Assembly: GCF_040807025.1 (NCBI RefSeq) | Contig: NC_090942.1 | Coordinates: 206,172,640 to 206,236,639 of the forward strand | Direction: 5' to 3' | Length of the DNA: 64,000 nt | Source of the DNA: Struthio camelus | Lineage: Eukaryota > Chordata > Aves > Struthioniformes > Struthionidae | Shown: positions 52,827-64,000 of the stretch, piece by piece | Position numbering within the stretch: position 1 is the first letter of the stretch | Layout: every line of letters starts with the position of its first letter | The notes under the pieces: model-generated | What the model saw: only the letters and a program-made list of their open reading frames with translations | The model's database searches: none | Told to the model about the DNA's origin: nothing | Program-made: the position numbers and the translations under genes

Positions 52827-54519
52827 ATGTTGGAGAAGAGTTTTCTTACTCTAAAGAGAACTGGAGGCAGAGGAGGCAGTGAAGAAGCACCTGGGGGACA
52901 GCAGGGGTCTCATGCTCGCCTTGTGAAAGCAGCACAACTGGGGGCCCATCTCAAGTGCTTATTGACAAATGCAGGCAGCACGGGGAACAAACAGGAGCGA
53001 TCAGATGTCCCAGCACAGCTACAGAGCTGGGATCTCATACAGGATTGCAGAGATTGGGTGGAGTGTCTCACAGGACTGCAGTGCAGTGTGGATGGATACA
53101 GGCTTTTTGAGAAGGATGGGCTAGGAAAGAGATGAGGAGGAGCTGCGCTCTGCGCAAAGGAGCATCTGGAGTGCACTGTTACCTTAGAATGAGGGATGAG
53201 CTAGCCAAGAGCATGTGGGTATGGATCAGAGAACAGATGAACATGAGTGGCGTCGTAGTACACGTCTGCTACAGGCCTCCTGATCAGGATGTGAAAGCAG
53301 AGGAAGCCTTTAGGCAGCTGGAGGAAACCTCAAAATTGCAGGTCCTGGTACTTACGGCGGACTTAACCAACCTGCTGCTTCAAAATCTGCTGGAAGGGCA
53401 ATATGGCAGACTGCAAGCAATGCAGGAGATTTCTGGAGTGTGTTGAGGACAATTTCTTGATACAGATGATCAATGAGCTGATGAGGGGAGATGCTCTGCT
53501 GGACCTGTTGCTCACAAGCAAGGAGGAACAGTTTGAATGTGTGAAGATCAAGGGCAGCCCTGGCTAGAGTGCCCATGAGATGGTGAAGTTCAAAATACTG
53601 AGAGAAGTGAGAGAGACAAATAGTGGAATCACAACTCCAGACTTCGGGAGAACAGATTTTGCTTGCTTCGTGAATCATCTCGGCAGGATCCAATGGGCAA
53701 ATAGCCTGGAGAGTAAAGGGGTCTTCAAGGACACCCTGACACCCTCTGGAAAGTACAAGAATGGCCATTCTGATGTGCATAAATTTGAGCAACCATGAAG
53801 GAAGGTCAGTGTGAATGAACCGGGAACTCCTGGCTGAGTTCAAATGCAAAAAGGAAGTCCACAGAGGGTGGAAGCAGGGACGGGCTACCCAGAAGTACAA
53901 AGGCATTGCACAAATATGTAGGGATGGAGACAGAAAAGCATCCCAGTTCCCCAAGCCTGCTAGCAGAGTCTGTGGGATTGTAGCATTACCAACAGTAGGA
54001 GAAGACAGAGTAAGGGAGTGCTTAAGTGAGCTCGACGTGCACAAGCGCATTGTACCAAGTGGATTACATCTGAGGGTGCTGAGGGAGCTGGCTGAAGTCA
54101 TTGTGAGGCTATCATCTTTGAAGGGTCCTGGTGATCAGGGGAAGAACCTGATGACTGGAAAAAGGCAAACATTATACCCAGCTGCAAGAAGGGCAAGCAG
54201 GAAGATCCAGGCCAGTCAGCCTAACCTCAGTCCTTGGGAAGGTTGTGAAGCAAATCCTCTTGGAAACCTTTTCTGAGCACAAGAAGGCTAAGACAGTGGT
54301 TGGGAACAGCCAGCATGGGTTTACTAAGGGTAAATTGTGTCGACCAACCTGATTGACCTCTGTAATGAGATGAATGGCTCAGTGGATGAGGGGAGATCAA
54401 TGGAGGTTGTTTACCTTGACTTTAGGAAGGTCTTTCGCATGGTCTCCCATAGTGTCCTTAGAGCTAAACAGATGAGAAATGGATTGGAGAAGTGGATTAT
54501 AAGGTGGCTGGAAAACTGA
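52827..54519 (+). pseudogene. CR1 ORF2 remnant (endonuclease, linker, start of RT)
   Basis: Family-like text runs through several frames. LKCLLTNAGSTGNKQ (about 52960) is the endonuclease start and VDGYRLFEKDG follows (near 53090). After a frame change comes VVVHVCYRPPDQD (about 53255). After another, LLDLLLTSKEEQFE and SAHEMVKFKILREV. Then come NRELLAEFKCKKEVHRGWKQG (from 53818), the RT entry text with HGFTKGK near 54315, and VVYLDFRKVFRMVSH in the motif A region (about 54406-54450). At least three frameshifts and several stops make it non-functional. The Asp of motif A is kept, and the FADD box is absent because of the internal deletion. Confidence 0.85.
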
Positions 54520-57414
54520 CTGGACCTTAGCAGCCAGTTACCGATAGATATCCCTCAGGGATCCATACTGGGGCTAGCAGAGGGCTACCAGGATGGCCTT
54601 TCATCTTTCCAGTGTGCAGCCATGAGAAGAGTCACAGACAAAGTTGGAAGATGGGAAGTTCCACTTTGATGTAAGGAAGATAAAAACCTGTCATGACGAT
54701 GGCCAAACACTGGCACAGGTTACCCAGAAAGGCTATGGGATCCGTAGCCTTAGAGAAACTCTGGAGAAAGACCTGAACGACCAGTTCTTACTGGAATTTC
54801 TATGAACAGGAGGTCAGACTAGGTGACCTCCAGAGGTTCCTTCAAATGTACACAGTTCTGTGATTCTTCGGTGTTTACAGCTTCTTCTGACACGTTTAGA
54901 GTTTGCCATAGCCTGACCTCTGGATTCAGATTTAATTCAGTAAATTTCTGTGGCCTCTGTCAAGCAAGAGATCAGTCCACATTTCTTCATTAGTCCCTTC
55001 TGCCTTATGTTTCATCATTTCAGATGGAGCTTGGATATGATCTTGTATGGCAATTCTTGGATTAATTTAGAGTTAACGATAGCATTACTGGCCTGTCTTA
55101 ATTTGAACTGCCCTTGGAAACCTGAACTGATATGACTATTCCTTCTTGAAAACATACTAAATACTAGTTAATTGTTATAATCAGATGCATTGTTAATATT
55201 TACTGAATAGTCACTATTTGACGTTCATAGTAAGTCTTTCATTTTAAGCGTTCACAAAGCTTTAAAACCTCTCCAGTAAATAAGGGCCATTGTGTACCTG
55301 TATGGAATAGAATTACTTTGTGGTGGAGGTGGTGTATTGTTATAGGCTGTGTTTTATCTCTCTTAAGCTGTGCTTCTTGGAGAGATGATGTGCATCATGC
55401 TACTAGAAGAAGGTATAGCTATTTTATCTCTGTCAAGTCTTGCAGTTGGATGCAAAAAAGAGATGGAAATGTTTTCCTGTCCACCCCTTCTCTCCCATAG
55501 GGAATGTATAGTCAGTAGTGGAAGAAGCAATACATTGAGCAGCCCTTGTAGGCAGCTGTAAACAAGAGTCATATATCTTCTCTCCCTTTTGTTTAGTCAT
55601 GGCAATATGGCCATAATTAGAGAATTACATCTATATTACAATTACATTCACCAGTAATGAAATACAGCCAACTCAGGTGGTGAGCACAATGGCTCTTTAA
55701 CCATGCACAGTGACATGCCATAATAATTCTTGTCAGAAATGAAGAAAGACTTGGACTCTTCAGGTCAGTTTTCATATTAACTATGAGCATATTACACAGA
55801 GCTTTGTTTATGACCAGTGTTTTAATCATACATCATGTTTTTTGTCTGTACTTCATTTCTAAGATTTAATAGGAAATGCCAGTAAAAAGGGATATGAGTT
55901 CATAGAATTGTTTACAGTTGTCTGACAATAGCTGGGCAGATAATTTAGCTTAGAGAAGAGGTAGTTAACAATATATGGACCATTCTTACTTCATTCAGTG
56001 CTGCAGGAGAAGTGAGGAGTATTGATGAAGTGAGTTCAGGATTTGGAGATTGCTTATATGGTCACATTTGGAGGTATTGAAAGTGGATTTTCCCTGGGTA
56101 AATGGGTGCAACAGCTGTGTATCAGGTATGAGAAGGGCAAAGACAAGCCATGAAGGATTACTCAAAGCGTTACTAAGCTGTAAAACTTCTCTAGAAGAGA
56201 GAAAGCTGTGTTCCTTCCTCTTTGCTTGTGGTGCCAGGCATTCCTGCCTTCCATATGCTTACTGTAAAAGCACTTTGGGGAACTAGAAGGGAGATTTAAT
56301 GTAACAATCAAAAACTGCCACCGTGTCCCATCTCACTTCAGAGGAGGAGTTGGTGGAGTACTTAAGCTCTGTTTGTAGGAAGTGAGGTGGAGAGAAATGT
56401 GCCGTAGAAATGGGAGATGGCAGCTCTCTGGACCTCTTAACTTAAAGCCATTACTACTTTGTCTGCTTGCTAGAGTGGGAAAATATATCTTTTCTATATG
56501 TGGAAAATTGATTTTTTTGTGCCTGCTGAGCACAGGAAAGCTTCTGAGTCTCTGTGAGAGCATGCCATGAAATATATTCGTAGCCCGTAAAGTCTAAGAA
56601 CTTAAATACCTGCTGTACCACTGAAAAGAGATGGTTCTTTGATATATGAGGATTCACTTATATGGTGCTTCCATTGTGTTTTGGAAGAGAACACGTAACT
56701 TCTAGTGTCTTTTGATGCAGGAAACTTAGCTCCTGCAGAGAAGAGAAGTAATCATCTGGTACAGAAGTTAGCTTAAAAAAAAAAAAATCTCTTTCAAGGT
56801 CTACATCTATTTTGAGCTTACTTTTGTAAGTGCATGCATTTCTACACGTTTGAATTCAAAAGGGCAGACAAGTTCCTATAGTTGGCTATTAAAAAGGAAG
56901 TAAAAAGAGTAAGAAGAAAGGCCAGCTCTTGAACTGCTGGGTCTGTGGTCAGCAGAATTTGAGATTTTCAAAGCTGATGGTGGTTTTAGAATGAAATACC
57001 TCAAATAAAGGCCCATTTCAACCATTGCTTTCCAAAATAGCTAGATTTTTCTTTTTTTTCCAAAGAGTGGGGAAATACCAAGTATCTCCAGAATCTGAGC
57101 TGCTGAAAGTTTGATCAAAACATCCCTTTGTGTCTTTGATACAGAAGGGAGGCTTATAAATCCACATTGGGTACCTTTGTTTGGCACAAGCCAGTCATGA
57201 TGCAGGAAATTCTGTAGAGAATGACATGGATTTCGCGTTTGCTTGATTCACCCAAAGATCTCTCTGAGTTGATCTCTGAGTTAATTCAAAATAAAAGTAA
57301 CAGTAGTAACAGCAGATGTAGTATTAGTAGTAAGAATTAAAAATAAACGCATATATGCATATACATAGTTTGGTGACTACCTATTAAAATAAAATAGTAT
57401 AGAAATGCTTGGAA

Positions 57415-57512
57415 TACATCATCTCATCTCATCTTTTTGTTTGATGAACTTGAATCTTGGTGATTTAAAAGATGTCTGGAGATTCACAGCTGGTCAGGAA
57501 AGTCAGCCAAAA
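57415..57512 (+). repeat. Possible ancient MIR-type SINE fragment
   Basis: CATCTCATCTCATC, GATGAACTTGAATCTTGG, then ATTCACAGCTGGTCAGGAAA and GTCAGCC follow the order of the MIR core (catctcattt...gatgaggaaactgaggc...tcacacagctagtaag...gcagagcc). The similarity was judged by eye and would be an old, strongly diverged copy about 480 bp upstream of exon 2. Confidence 0.35.
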
Positions 57513-57993
57513 TAAATTACATCTTTATAATATTCTTTAATACAAAATTCTCTAAGGAGTATGTGAAGTTTAAAAACACAATGCCTTTCCCTGATGATAC
57601 TTGTATCTCAATATAATAGCATTTTTTTGAAGATTGATTTATATTAATTATTTCAGAATAAGAGATCGTTGATAGGTAAATGATGAGATTATTCATAGGT
57701 GATGGTCTGTGAGAATGAATAGTAAAGTGACTCCTTTGTTCTGCACAATTGTGCTTGCTGTTATCTTATAAGCAGTATTAATTATGTTGTATTGTAAAAT
57801 TCATTCCTATTTAAATTCCTATTAAGTAAAAAATAAGGCAAGAATGTTTTGTATCCCTTACTCTTATGGGCACCTCGCAGGTAGAAAATGAAGGGTAAAA
57901 CTGGAAAAAAAAAATAGTATGTTAAAAGATATGTTAATTGAGCTGTGCTATACTGCCCTCATTTTATGGTTTTTGTTTATTATTCTTCTGTAG

Positions 57994-58055
57994 CCTCAGA
58001 CCATTCGGCAAACTCTTCAAAGGACACTGCAGTACTTTGAGCATCAAGTGATTGG
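57994..58055 (+). CDS. GUCY1A2: Guanylate cyclase soluble subunit alpha-2, exon 2
   Basis: This 62-bp exon encodes residues 85-104 plus two bases of a Gly codon. It reads PQTIRQTLQRTL followed by QYFEHQVI(G), which matches the alpha-2 segment just before the H-NOX-like domain; from memory mammals have Gln-Gln and Lys at two of these sites and Tyr for Phe. It is preceded by a good polypyrimidine tract and TAG (57991-57993) and followed by a perfect GTAAGT donor (58056-58061). Entry phase is 0, matching exon 1, and exit phase is 2. It is too short to be found as an ORF. The segment probably forms the helix that leads into the regulatory domain contacting the beta subunit; that role is inference. 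Confidence 0.92.
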
Positions 58056-60419
58056 GTAAGTGTTCATGAAAGGTCAGGGAAAGGTGCATGATAACCTTTT
58101 CCTCTATGCTTTCTAAGTCACTGCCTTGGGTGACAAGCTTTTTAATTTTTCCCACAAATTCTTAGAGGTGATTTGGAATAACCATACACATTACAGATGT
58201 TAATGATAAACTGCTCTCCAGTCCTGCTTCCGTGCAATTCCATTAGAGGAGTACTCCACTGGCTGTGAAATTTCCTATGCAAACATAGGAAGTACAAAGT
58301 AAAAGTACAAGATCTATCCAAATTTGCTTTGCATTGACCCAACTGAGATGGCTGGACAAATGACTTATTTATTACTTATGTTTCTGTCTCGGCTTAGTCA
58401 GAGGTTACACAGTGTTAAAAACCAAACCAAACCCAAAACTTAACAGCAAATGGCAGCTCCTGGGCTGACATGCTATGACCTGAGGCCCAAATTTGCAAAA
58501 TCCTGCATCAGTACTTGTTGCATACGTATACTGTCACATACTTGCAAGCTTTTGCAGAAACAGGGCTGAAAGCCCTCTCTTGGCAGTTGACTGAGAAAAT
58601 TGAGATGACTGAGGAGTAAAAAGAAAATAATAGCTACTACCATCATGAAAATCCAAGGTCTTTTCCCATTGATTAAAATAATCTCTTTTCAGCCATCTCC
58701 TTACCTGACAGGTATTTTATTGTTGCAGATAACTTATTCTTCCAGTCAGAAATCCAATGCATGCGTATAGCCAATAAGTTCCTCTGCCATATGGCAAATG
58801 GAAAGTACTGTCCTTCTCTGAATTTAATTACACAGATGTAATTTTTTTCAAGCTGCGTTAAGGGTCTTTGTAGAACTTACGGCATAGTTTTGAAGCTCAG
58901 TGCACTGAAGGGAATTATCCCTGTTTGTTTTTCAACGTTTAGTTAAAATTCAAAGGGAGCTCTTGCTTGGTAGGTGACATTTATAATGATAGCATGTCTG
59001 GCTGGCACCTGAGGGAGCCATTCTTTGCAGGTAGTTACGACATCCACCATGGAACAAGCAGAGGGAGAAGCCTTCTAGCAAAATATTTTTTTCAGTTACT
59101 GAAAAAATTGCTTTAAGTTTCTTGTTAGGAGACTTCAGTGGTTGAAGTGCCCTGGGAAAAGTATGTGTGCAGTAACAATGCAGCTTTTAATTTATGGCCA
59201 CATGTGGCTTAGATCTACTTATTTTGGTGAAAAAAGTTTAAAAGCAAGACACTTGAAAAACCTGTAATCACTATGATATACAGTACACTTTGCTTTAATT
59301 TTTTGATTATGCAATCAAATGTCAAATTCATAGTCAATATGAATTTGTTAAAGTAGTTTCTGTGTCTGTTTGTCCTGTCCCATGGTCTTTACTGATGGAA
59401 TACACGTAGCATTCGGTAGCTGTGCATTAGTTCAGACATGAGTTTGGTATCTGTGTTATGGGTGCTGTCGTGTCTCTGCTACTTAGCTTGCTTCTGGTAT
59501 GCATGAGGTTGACACTGTAGTTCAGCAAGAATGAGTCTGGTCTTACCTGCTACTCCAGACACCTTTGTCACCCCAACACTCTAGGCTCTTCTAGCTGCAC
59601 TGTGCCCTCAACTCGTTTGCATCACATACTGCTCATTAGCCTGTAACCTGTACTGTATTAAGGGACTGTCTTGCTTCTGTGTTCTGTGCTACTCTGTACT
59701 AGCAAATTAAACAGAGCAAGGAACATCTCCAACCATTGAGGCTTGATTGTCAGAGCAGCCGCTGGAGTGGCTCTGGCTGGGGCCAACTAGCATTCTGTCA
59801 AATGATTTCCACAGCTTGCCTGGGGATAGCAGAAGCCAGGGGCTATTTTCATGCCCACTAGGCAGTCTGTGTGCATCCACTTGTGTTCTGGAGGGTAAGC
59901 AACTTTGAGTAGCCTGTACTTAACTAAATGTGAGCCAGTGAACTTCAGTGCCAGAGAAGACCTCTTCATTCACTAGGATAGAGTCAGAGTCTGCACTGAT
60001 TTCAATGCACAGCAATGCCTTGTGCTGCTAACAACCACCTGGATAAGGCTGTGAGCAGAAGCAGGAGGCCAGGCTCAAGGCATCAGTACCCTCCAAGCTG
60101 AAGCCTGCAGCAGCCAGGCTGGGCAGTGGCCTAAGAATGGTGAGGGCGGCCAAGGCTGTGGCTTCCCAGGAATGACGGTGTGGTGGGAGGGAGCCCAGCA
60201 TGCATGGGCAGGAGCAGCTCACCCTAGCTGAATCAAGCTCTTCTGTCCCCTTTTCCTGGGTGTGCTTCAGCCCAGCCCTTCTCCTTGGTTTCCTTCACCA
60301 TTCCCTGAAACTCCCTCCCCAGTCTTGGAGTGCTGATTACTGGTGTCTGAGCACCTGCTAACAAATAACCTGGAGTCAGGCTGGCTTCCTGTAGGTCCTA
60401 AAGCTCCCCAGCAAGTTTT

Positions 60420-60580
60420 ACAGAATCACAGAATGGTTGATGTTGGAAGGGACCTCTGGAGATCATTTAGTCCAACCCCGCCCTGTTCAAGCGCGGTCAC
60501 CTACAGCACGTTGCACAGGACCCTGTCCAGATGGCTTTTGAATATCTCCGAGGAAGGAGACCCCCAGCCTCTCTAAACAA
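60420..60580 (-). mobile_element. CR1 3' end fragment, reverse orientation (copy 3)
   Basis: The + strand reads the reverse complement of the CR1 3' terminus: ACAGAATCACAGAATGGTTG, then TTGGAAGGGACCTCTGGAGA, AGTCCAACCCC, CACAGGACCCTGTCCAGATG and TTTTGAATATCTCCGAGGAA. Similarity stops near 60580. This is a heavily 5'-truncated copy of about 160 bp, antisense to GUCY1A2 inside intron 2. Confidence 0.92.
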
Positions 60581-63500
60581 TCATATTTGACTGGCTTAAT
60601 GGTGAAGGGTCCCCCTTGCTCTCACTGTGACTGATTCAAGAGCCCCCTCCTCAGCTGCTGAGATGCCTCTTCTAGTGCTTCTGGAGCCTCTTTTGGGTGT
60701 GAGGAGTGGTTCTTTCCTCATCCCCTTCGTGAGAGACCTGAGAGACAATCTCCAGAGCTTTGGGAATAATGCAATGCAAGTATAAAAGTCCAACAGAAAC
60801 ACTCAGTGAAACAGGAAAGAGAATTTGATTTTCTTAGGGTAAATGTGCAGGCCCAAATATTTAGGTATGATTCAAGCAAGAGAAAAAAAGAGCATGGTTT
60901 TGTATATTACACAGGCATTAAAGAAGCATTTAAACTGCATTTTTCTTTACAGACGAGCATGGGGCTACCCAAGCTGTGGACAGACTGTTTTTCCAGAATG
61001 ATGGAAAATGCAGAAGTTTAAACATGAGACTTTGAAGTGTCTTGACCTGTCTCCAGACCCTATAATCCCAGTGCCTAAGATACAGTAGGGGTGTATGGGT
61101 GTGTTAGAAGTATCTTTTGCATTTAGGAGGATGTTAGAGATGGATCTACAACTCCTTAGTGATAGTCTGGATGCATTGTCTTCCTCTGGAAAGTCTCTGT
61201 CTGGGAGAGGGTGACCTGACCTGTTCTCTCCAGAGGTGCTGTCTGAGTGCTTTGGCAGATTACCCACAATCTTGATTTGAAAGCTGACCTGGAGAGATTG
61301 AATGGGTTGTGCTCTTTCATGATTTCCTGCATTTTAAGGCCGTATTATTTAGGCGTAACAGTACTGGTTTTTGGAAGAGGAAGAGAGACAAATGCATAGG
61401 CTTTTTTCCTTATTGTTTGTCTTCATTTCAGGCTCCTGGCAGCTTGATTTCAAATCCTTCCCACACACAATGTCTGGAAGACTCTTTCCTCCCTCCCTTG
61501 CAGCTCGTGTGTGCCCCTGGGTGCTTTGTTGATTCTGGGGTAAAACTCTTAAGCTCTTTCCAGGACAGAGGCATTTGGGCTCATGGTTAGATAGATGCCG
61601 GGTAGATGATGGAGAAAGTCTATAGGATGTACTCCCGGGTTTTTGAATAATGAGGGGAGGGAAGAGGTTAAGAAAAGTCACCCCTGTCCATGGAGGCATT
61701 AATGTGAGCCATATCTGGGAAAGTGAGTGATGGTAGCCTGGCACTTGAGTGGACTGCAAGGCTCATGTCCGAGGTAGGCAGCAGCCTTTATGTAGGACTC
61801 TGCTGTGGGATCATGAGGCATGCATGGAGAAGCAGCCCATAGGCTAGAAAGGCCTTACTGGCATACTGAAAATGCTTGCGCAAAATATATCAAAGATAGA
61901 AATATTTCACAAAGTGTGCTCTGTTGGTGCATCTGTGAAGTCCTGAGGTTTCCTAAGGCTAAGAGTAGCCCTGTGGCTTACCAGACAGAGCAGCATAGAT
62001 TGTCTTCAGGGGACCAGATAAAGATCAGCTTAACAGAAGCCCTGAAAGAGGAGCCAGCTCTCAGGGAGTGTGGCGGGGAGAAATCTGAAAGGAAAGGACT
62101 AATGTACACAATGTATGGAGCTGTTTCTGCATGCTTGTGGGTATTGTATTCTTCTTGATATTTGGCCTAGGTACGAGAGAGAGCATATAGCCAAAGCTTT
62201 TTAACACATGAGTTGCCTAGTCGTAACTCATGTTTCCCATCGCTCCTCATTATTCCCCAAATTTGACTTCCTTTCGCTGCCCCTTGCCCCTATACACACA
62301 CAAATACTCACTAAATCTCTTGTTCTGGTCAACAGCAGGAGTGAGTAATGGCCATTGTGTTATTCAAGGAAGTATACAAGCCAGTGTAGTACTGGCTTGT
62401 AAAGGCTTGGCCTCCTGGCTTGATCATGTTTTTGTGCTGTGACTTTGGGCTCTGGGTGGACTCCCAGAGGGGTCAGGATGTAGCCTCCCTCTGAAGTAGG
62501 ATAAGAGCTACCATCATGCAATGTGGTCTTGCATCACAGATCTGTGTAGCTCACTGTAGAATGGGCCAAGACCCTTCACTACCAAAAAGCTTTTTTTTTT
62601 TAAATCTAAGATTAACCTAGTCCTCTTTATATGTTTTATTCTATGTGCAAAACCAGTCTCACTTGTTGACAGAGTAATTTGAAGGGATCTGTCTCCTTGC
62701 AACTTTGAAACCTTTCTGGTAGTTTTCAGTGGGTGCTAGCAAACAAGGTTAGTGGATTTTTGCAGACATTAACCAGATGAGGACTCCAACCCTTAAAACT
62801 GTTACTAGTTATTAAACATGTATAAACAAAGCATGAAAGTATAACAAAACTGTTAATAAAATACTCATTAGAAAATCTTTTCTCTGTGCATTGAGCTAAA
62901 CCAGTTGTATATTTTGCGCAGTGCATTATCACTCTGCTGTAAAATTATTTTCTTCACTTGTATTTCCTCTTCAGTCCTCATCAGCACCTGTATAAAGCTT
63001 TGTTTTTTTTAACAAAGTTTGAGTTTCTGTTCTGTTTCTGTTGAATTAAAGAAAAACAATCCAGTAAAACTAATTCAAATAAATAGAATAATTTAGATGG
63101 CAGCAGCTTTCTTGTTGGTCTGAGCACAGGTCTGTATCTTTCATCAGTGGTGGTATTCTTTTTAATTTTTCTTTAATGGACTATAAAACAGACTTCCTCC
63201 TTGATAACATAGTGAGTTGTTATTTGATATCTTTGTTTTTGCTGAGATCTCTTCAGAAGGAAATCCATAGAGAAACCTAGGCTTTTATACTTGCAGTGCT
63301 AATTTAATGTAACATGGCTATATCAGGAAGATTTATTCTTCCTATTAGATACTAGCTATTCCCTCATAAACATCTTGCTTTGCATTTAATGTACAACTTC
63401 ATTATAGACAACGCCCCAGTGGGGATGACGTAGAAAACAGATATGTCTGATACTGAGCGCTTTGGTACTATTTTTTTATATCTTTAATCTCATTACAGAG

Positions 63501-63827
63501 AATACGCCAGATACTGGTATGATATTCCACATACCCTGGCTACTAATGAGATGTTATCAGTGTGTATTTATGCATGAAGGGAGGAGGGGTGATGAAGGAG
63601 AGAAGAGGGAAGAGATGAGGGCAGCTAAGGGCTTATTCTGCTTCACTACATAGACTGTTTCATATGAATAGGAACAGGATCAAGGCAGTTGAAGTAAGAA
63701 TTTGCTTCCAAAAATAATCAGCTGTTAAATTTTTTGGCTTAGCTTCTACATGCAGAATCCTAAAAGTAAGGTAAGAAGAGACTCCAGAACCTGTCTCGTC
63801 TTTGCCCTAAACCAAATCAGCATCATT

Positions 63828-64000
63828 AGGACGAGAGGCAACGGGCACAAACTGAAACACGGGAAGTTCCCTCTGAACATAAAGAAAAACTGCTTTACTG
63901 TGAGGGGAACTGAGCACTGAAACAGGTTGCCCAGAGAGGCTGGGAAGTCTCCTTCCTTGGAGATACTCAAAAACGGTGTGGACAGGGTCCTGTGCAACAT
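63828..64000 (+). mobile_element. CR1 3' segment, 5'-truncated, cut by window end (copy 4)
   Basis: Similarity to the last part of CR1 ORF2 starts sharply at AGGACGAGAGGCAACGGGCA. It continues through GGGAAGTTCCCTCTGAACAT and GGTTGCCCAGAGAGGCTGGG to CTCCTTCCTTGGAGATACTC. It closely parallels 10890-11050 of copy 1. The terminal tail lies beyond the window. The antisense frame over 63746-64000 is a shadow of this element. Confidence 0.92.

Larger units (their letters stand above)
52130..54870 (+). mobile_element. CR1 LINE, long but decayed, with internal deletion (copy 2)
   Basis: An older CR1 lies in sense orientation within intron 1. In order it shows an ORF1 remnant (about 52310-52750), the start of ORF2 with endonuclease-like sequence (about 52930-53420), the EN-RT linker (about 53460-54100), the start of RT (about 54120-54575) and the 3' end (GGAGGTCAGACTAGGTGACC to a TTCTGTGATTCTT tail, about 54805-54870). 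The coding sequence is spread over several frames with stops. Near 54575 the text jumps from the PQGS(I/V)LG motif straight to the part equivalent to 'cagagggctaccaagatg'. In copy 1 these two points are about 500 bp apart, so the catalytic FADD segment is deleted. The 5' limit is uncertain and may extend to about 51.65 kb. Confidence 0.85.
42115..57993 (+). other. GUCY1A2: GUCY1A2 intron 1 (15,879 bp)
   Basis: Bounded by GTGAGT (42115-42120) and a pyrimidine-rich tract ending TTCTGTAG (AG at 57992-57993). The first 300 bp belong to the CpG island, including a (GGCTC)n tract. The rest is AT-rich and holds a GATA microsatellite, a TA-rich tract, a CpG-rich patch near 44.64-44.78 kb, a probable old CR1 tail near 49.13-49.18 kb and a large decayed CR1 at about 52.1-54.87 kb. 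ORFs of 161 codons (minus strand, 43208-43693), 157 codons (plus strand, 45508-45981), 125 codons (plus strand, 48483-48860) and 140 codons (plus strand, 49568-49990) have no recognisable domain. I treat them as chance. Confidence 0.88.
41640..64000 (+). other. GUCY1A2: GUCY1A2 gene, 5' part (continues past the window)
   Basis: The extent of the gene in this window runs from an approximate transcription start downstream of the TTTAAA element to the window end. Two coding exons are present (41863-42114 and 57994-58055). The joined product reads through the splice in phase 0: LGESIRRLTAPA from exon 1 meets PQTIRQTLQRTL from exon 2, as in vertebrate alpha-2. About 104 of roughly 700 codons are here. 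The H-NOX-like, PAS-like, coiled-coil and cyclase exons must lie downstream. I found no sequence for the following family segment (which starts with YRDAEKN) between 58056 and 64000. Confidence 0.9.
58056..64000 (+). other. GUCY1A2: GUCY1A2 intron 2, first 5.9 kb
   Basis: AT-rich intronic sequence begins at the GTAAGT donor. No exon continuing the alpha-2 reading frame was found. It contains one reversed CR1 tail at about 60.42 kb and a CR1 3' segment entering the window end. ORFs of 136 codons or less (for example minus strand, 61349-61759) show no domain. Confidence 0.8.

Noticed and set aside
53352..54101. 249-codon minus-strand ORF
   Set aside because: It is the antisense shadow of CR1 copy 2, whose + strand carries the recognisable ORF2 text.
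60953..61001. Acceptor-like TTTTCTTTACAG followed by a frame that would continue exon 2 in phase
   Set aside because: Joined to exon 2 it gives only 16 codons before a TGA at 60999-61001. It does not match the known continuation of alpha-2 (YRDAEKN...). It is most likely a cryptic site; a rare truncating terminal exon would need junction reads.

Overview
The window is vertebrate nuclear DNA, almost certainly from a bird and in any case a sauropsid. The recognisable young repeats are CR1 non-LTR retrotransposons with the typical (ATTCTGTG)n 3' tail. There are no Alu, B1 or L1 sequences. Genes are split by long introns, and one GC-rich CpG-island promoter stands out of an AT-rich background. 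There is no bacterial-style operon, CRISPR array or prophage. Most open reading frames are chance ORFs or antisense shadows.

One protein-coding gene is supported: the 5' end of GUCY1A2, the alpha-2 subunit of the nitric-oxide-sensitive soluble guanylate cyclase, on the + strand. Its CpG-island promoter lies at about 41.2-42.4 kb. Exon 1 codes from 41863 to 42114 (84 codons, phase 0), followed by GTGAGT. Intron 1 is 15,879 bp. Exon 2 (57994-58055) encodes the next 20 codons plus two bases and ends at GTAAGT. The remaining exons (H-NOX, PAS-like, coiled coil, cyclase) lie beyond the window, so intron 2 is at least 5.9 kb long.

Layout. 1-9.7 kb: intergenic, no gene seen. 9.7-11.15 kb: a 5'-truncated CR1 whose reverse-transcriptase frame is nearly intact, broken by one frameshift and one stop. 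11.15-41.2 kb: intergenic, with scattered simple repeats, possible ancient SINE (MIR-type) traces and local GC-rich patches. 41.2-42.4 kb: GUCY1A2 promoter and exon 1. 42.1-58.0 kb: intron 1, carrying a second, longer and much more decayed CR1 (about 52.1-54.87 kb) with remnants of ORF1, endonuclease and RT and an internal deletion. 58.0-64 kb: exon 2 and the start of intron 2, with two short CR1 3' fragments in opposite orientations; one runs off the window end.

I found no convincing undescribed biological system. The points most worth a second look are the promoter architecture (a 23-codon upstream ORF, GGC/GCC repeats, strong G-quadruplex runs next to an E-box/CRE-like composite), the structure of the intronic CR1, and a CpG-rich patch inside intron 1.
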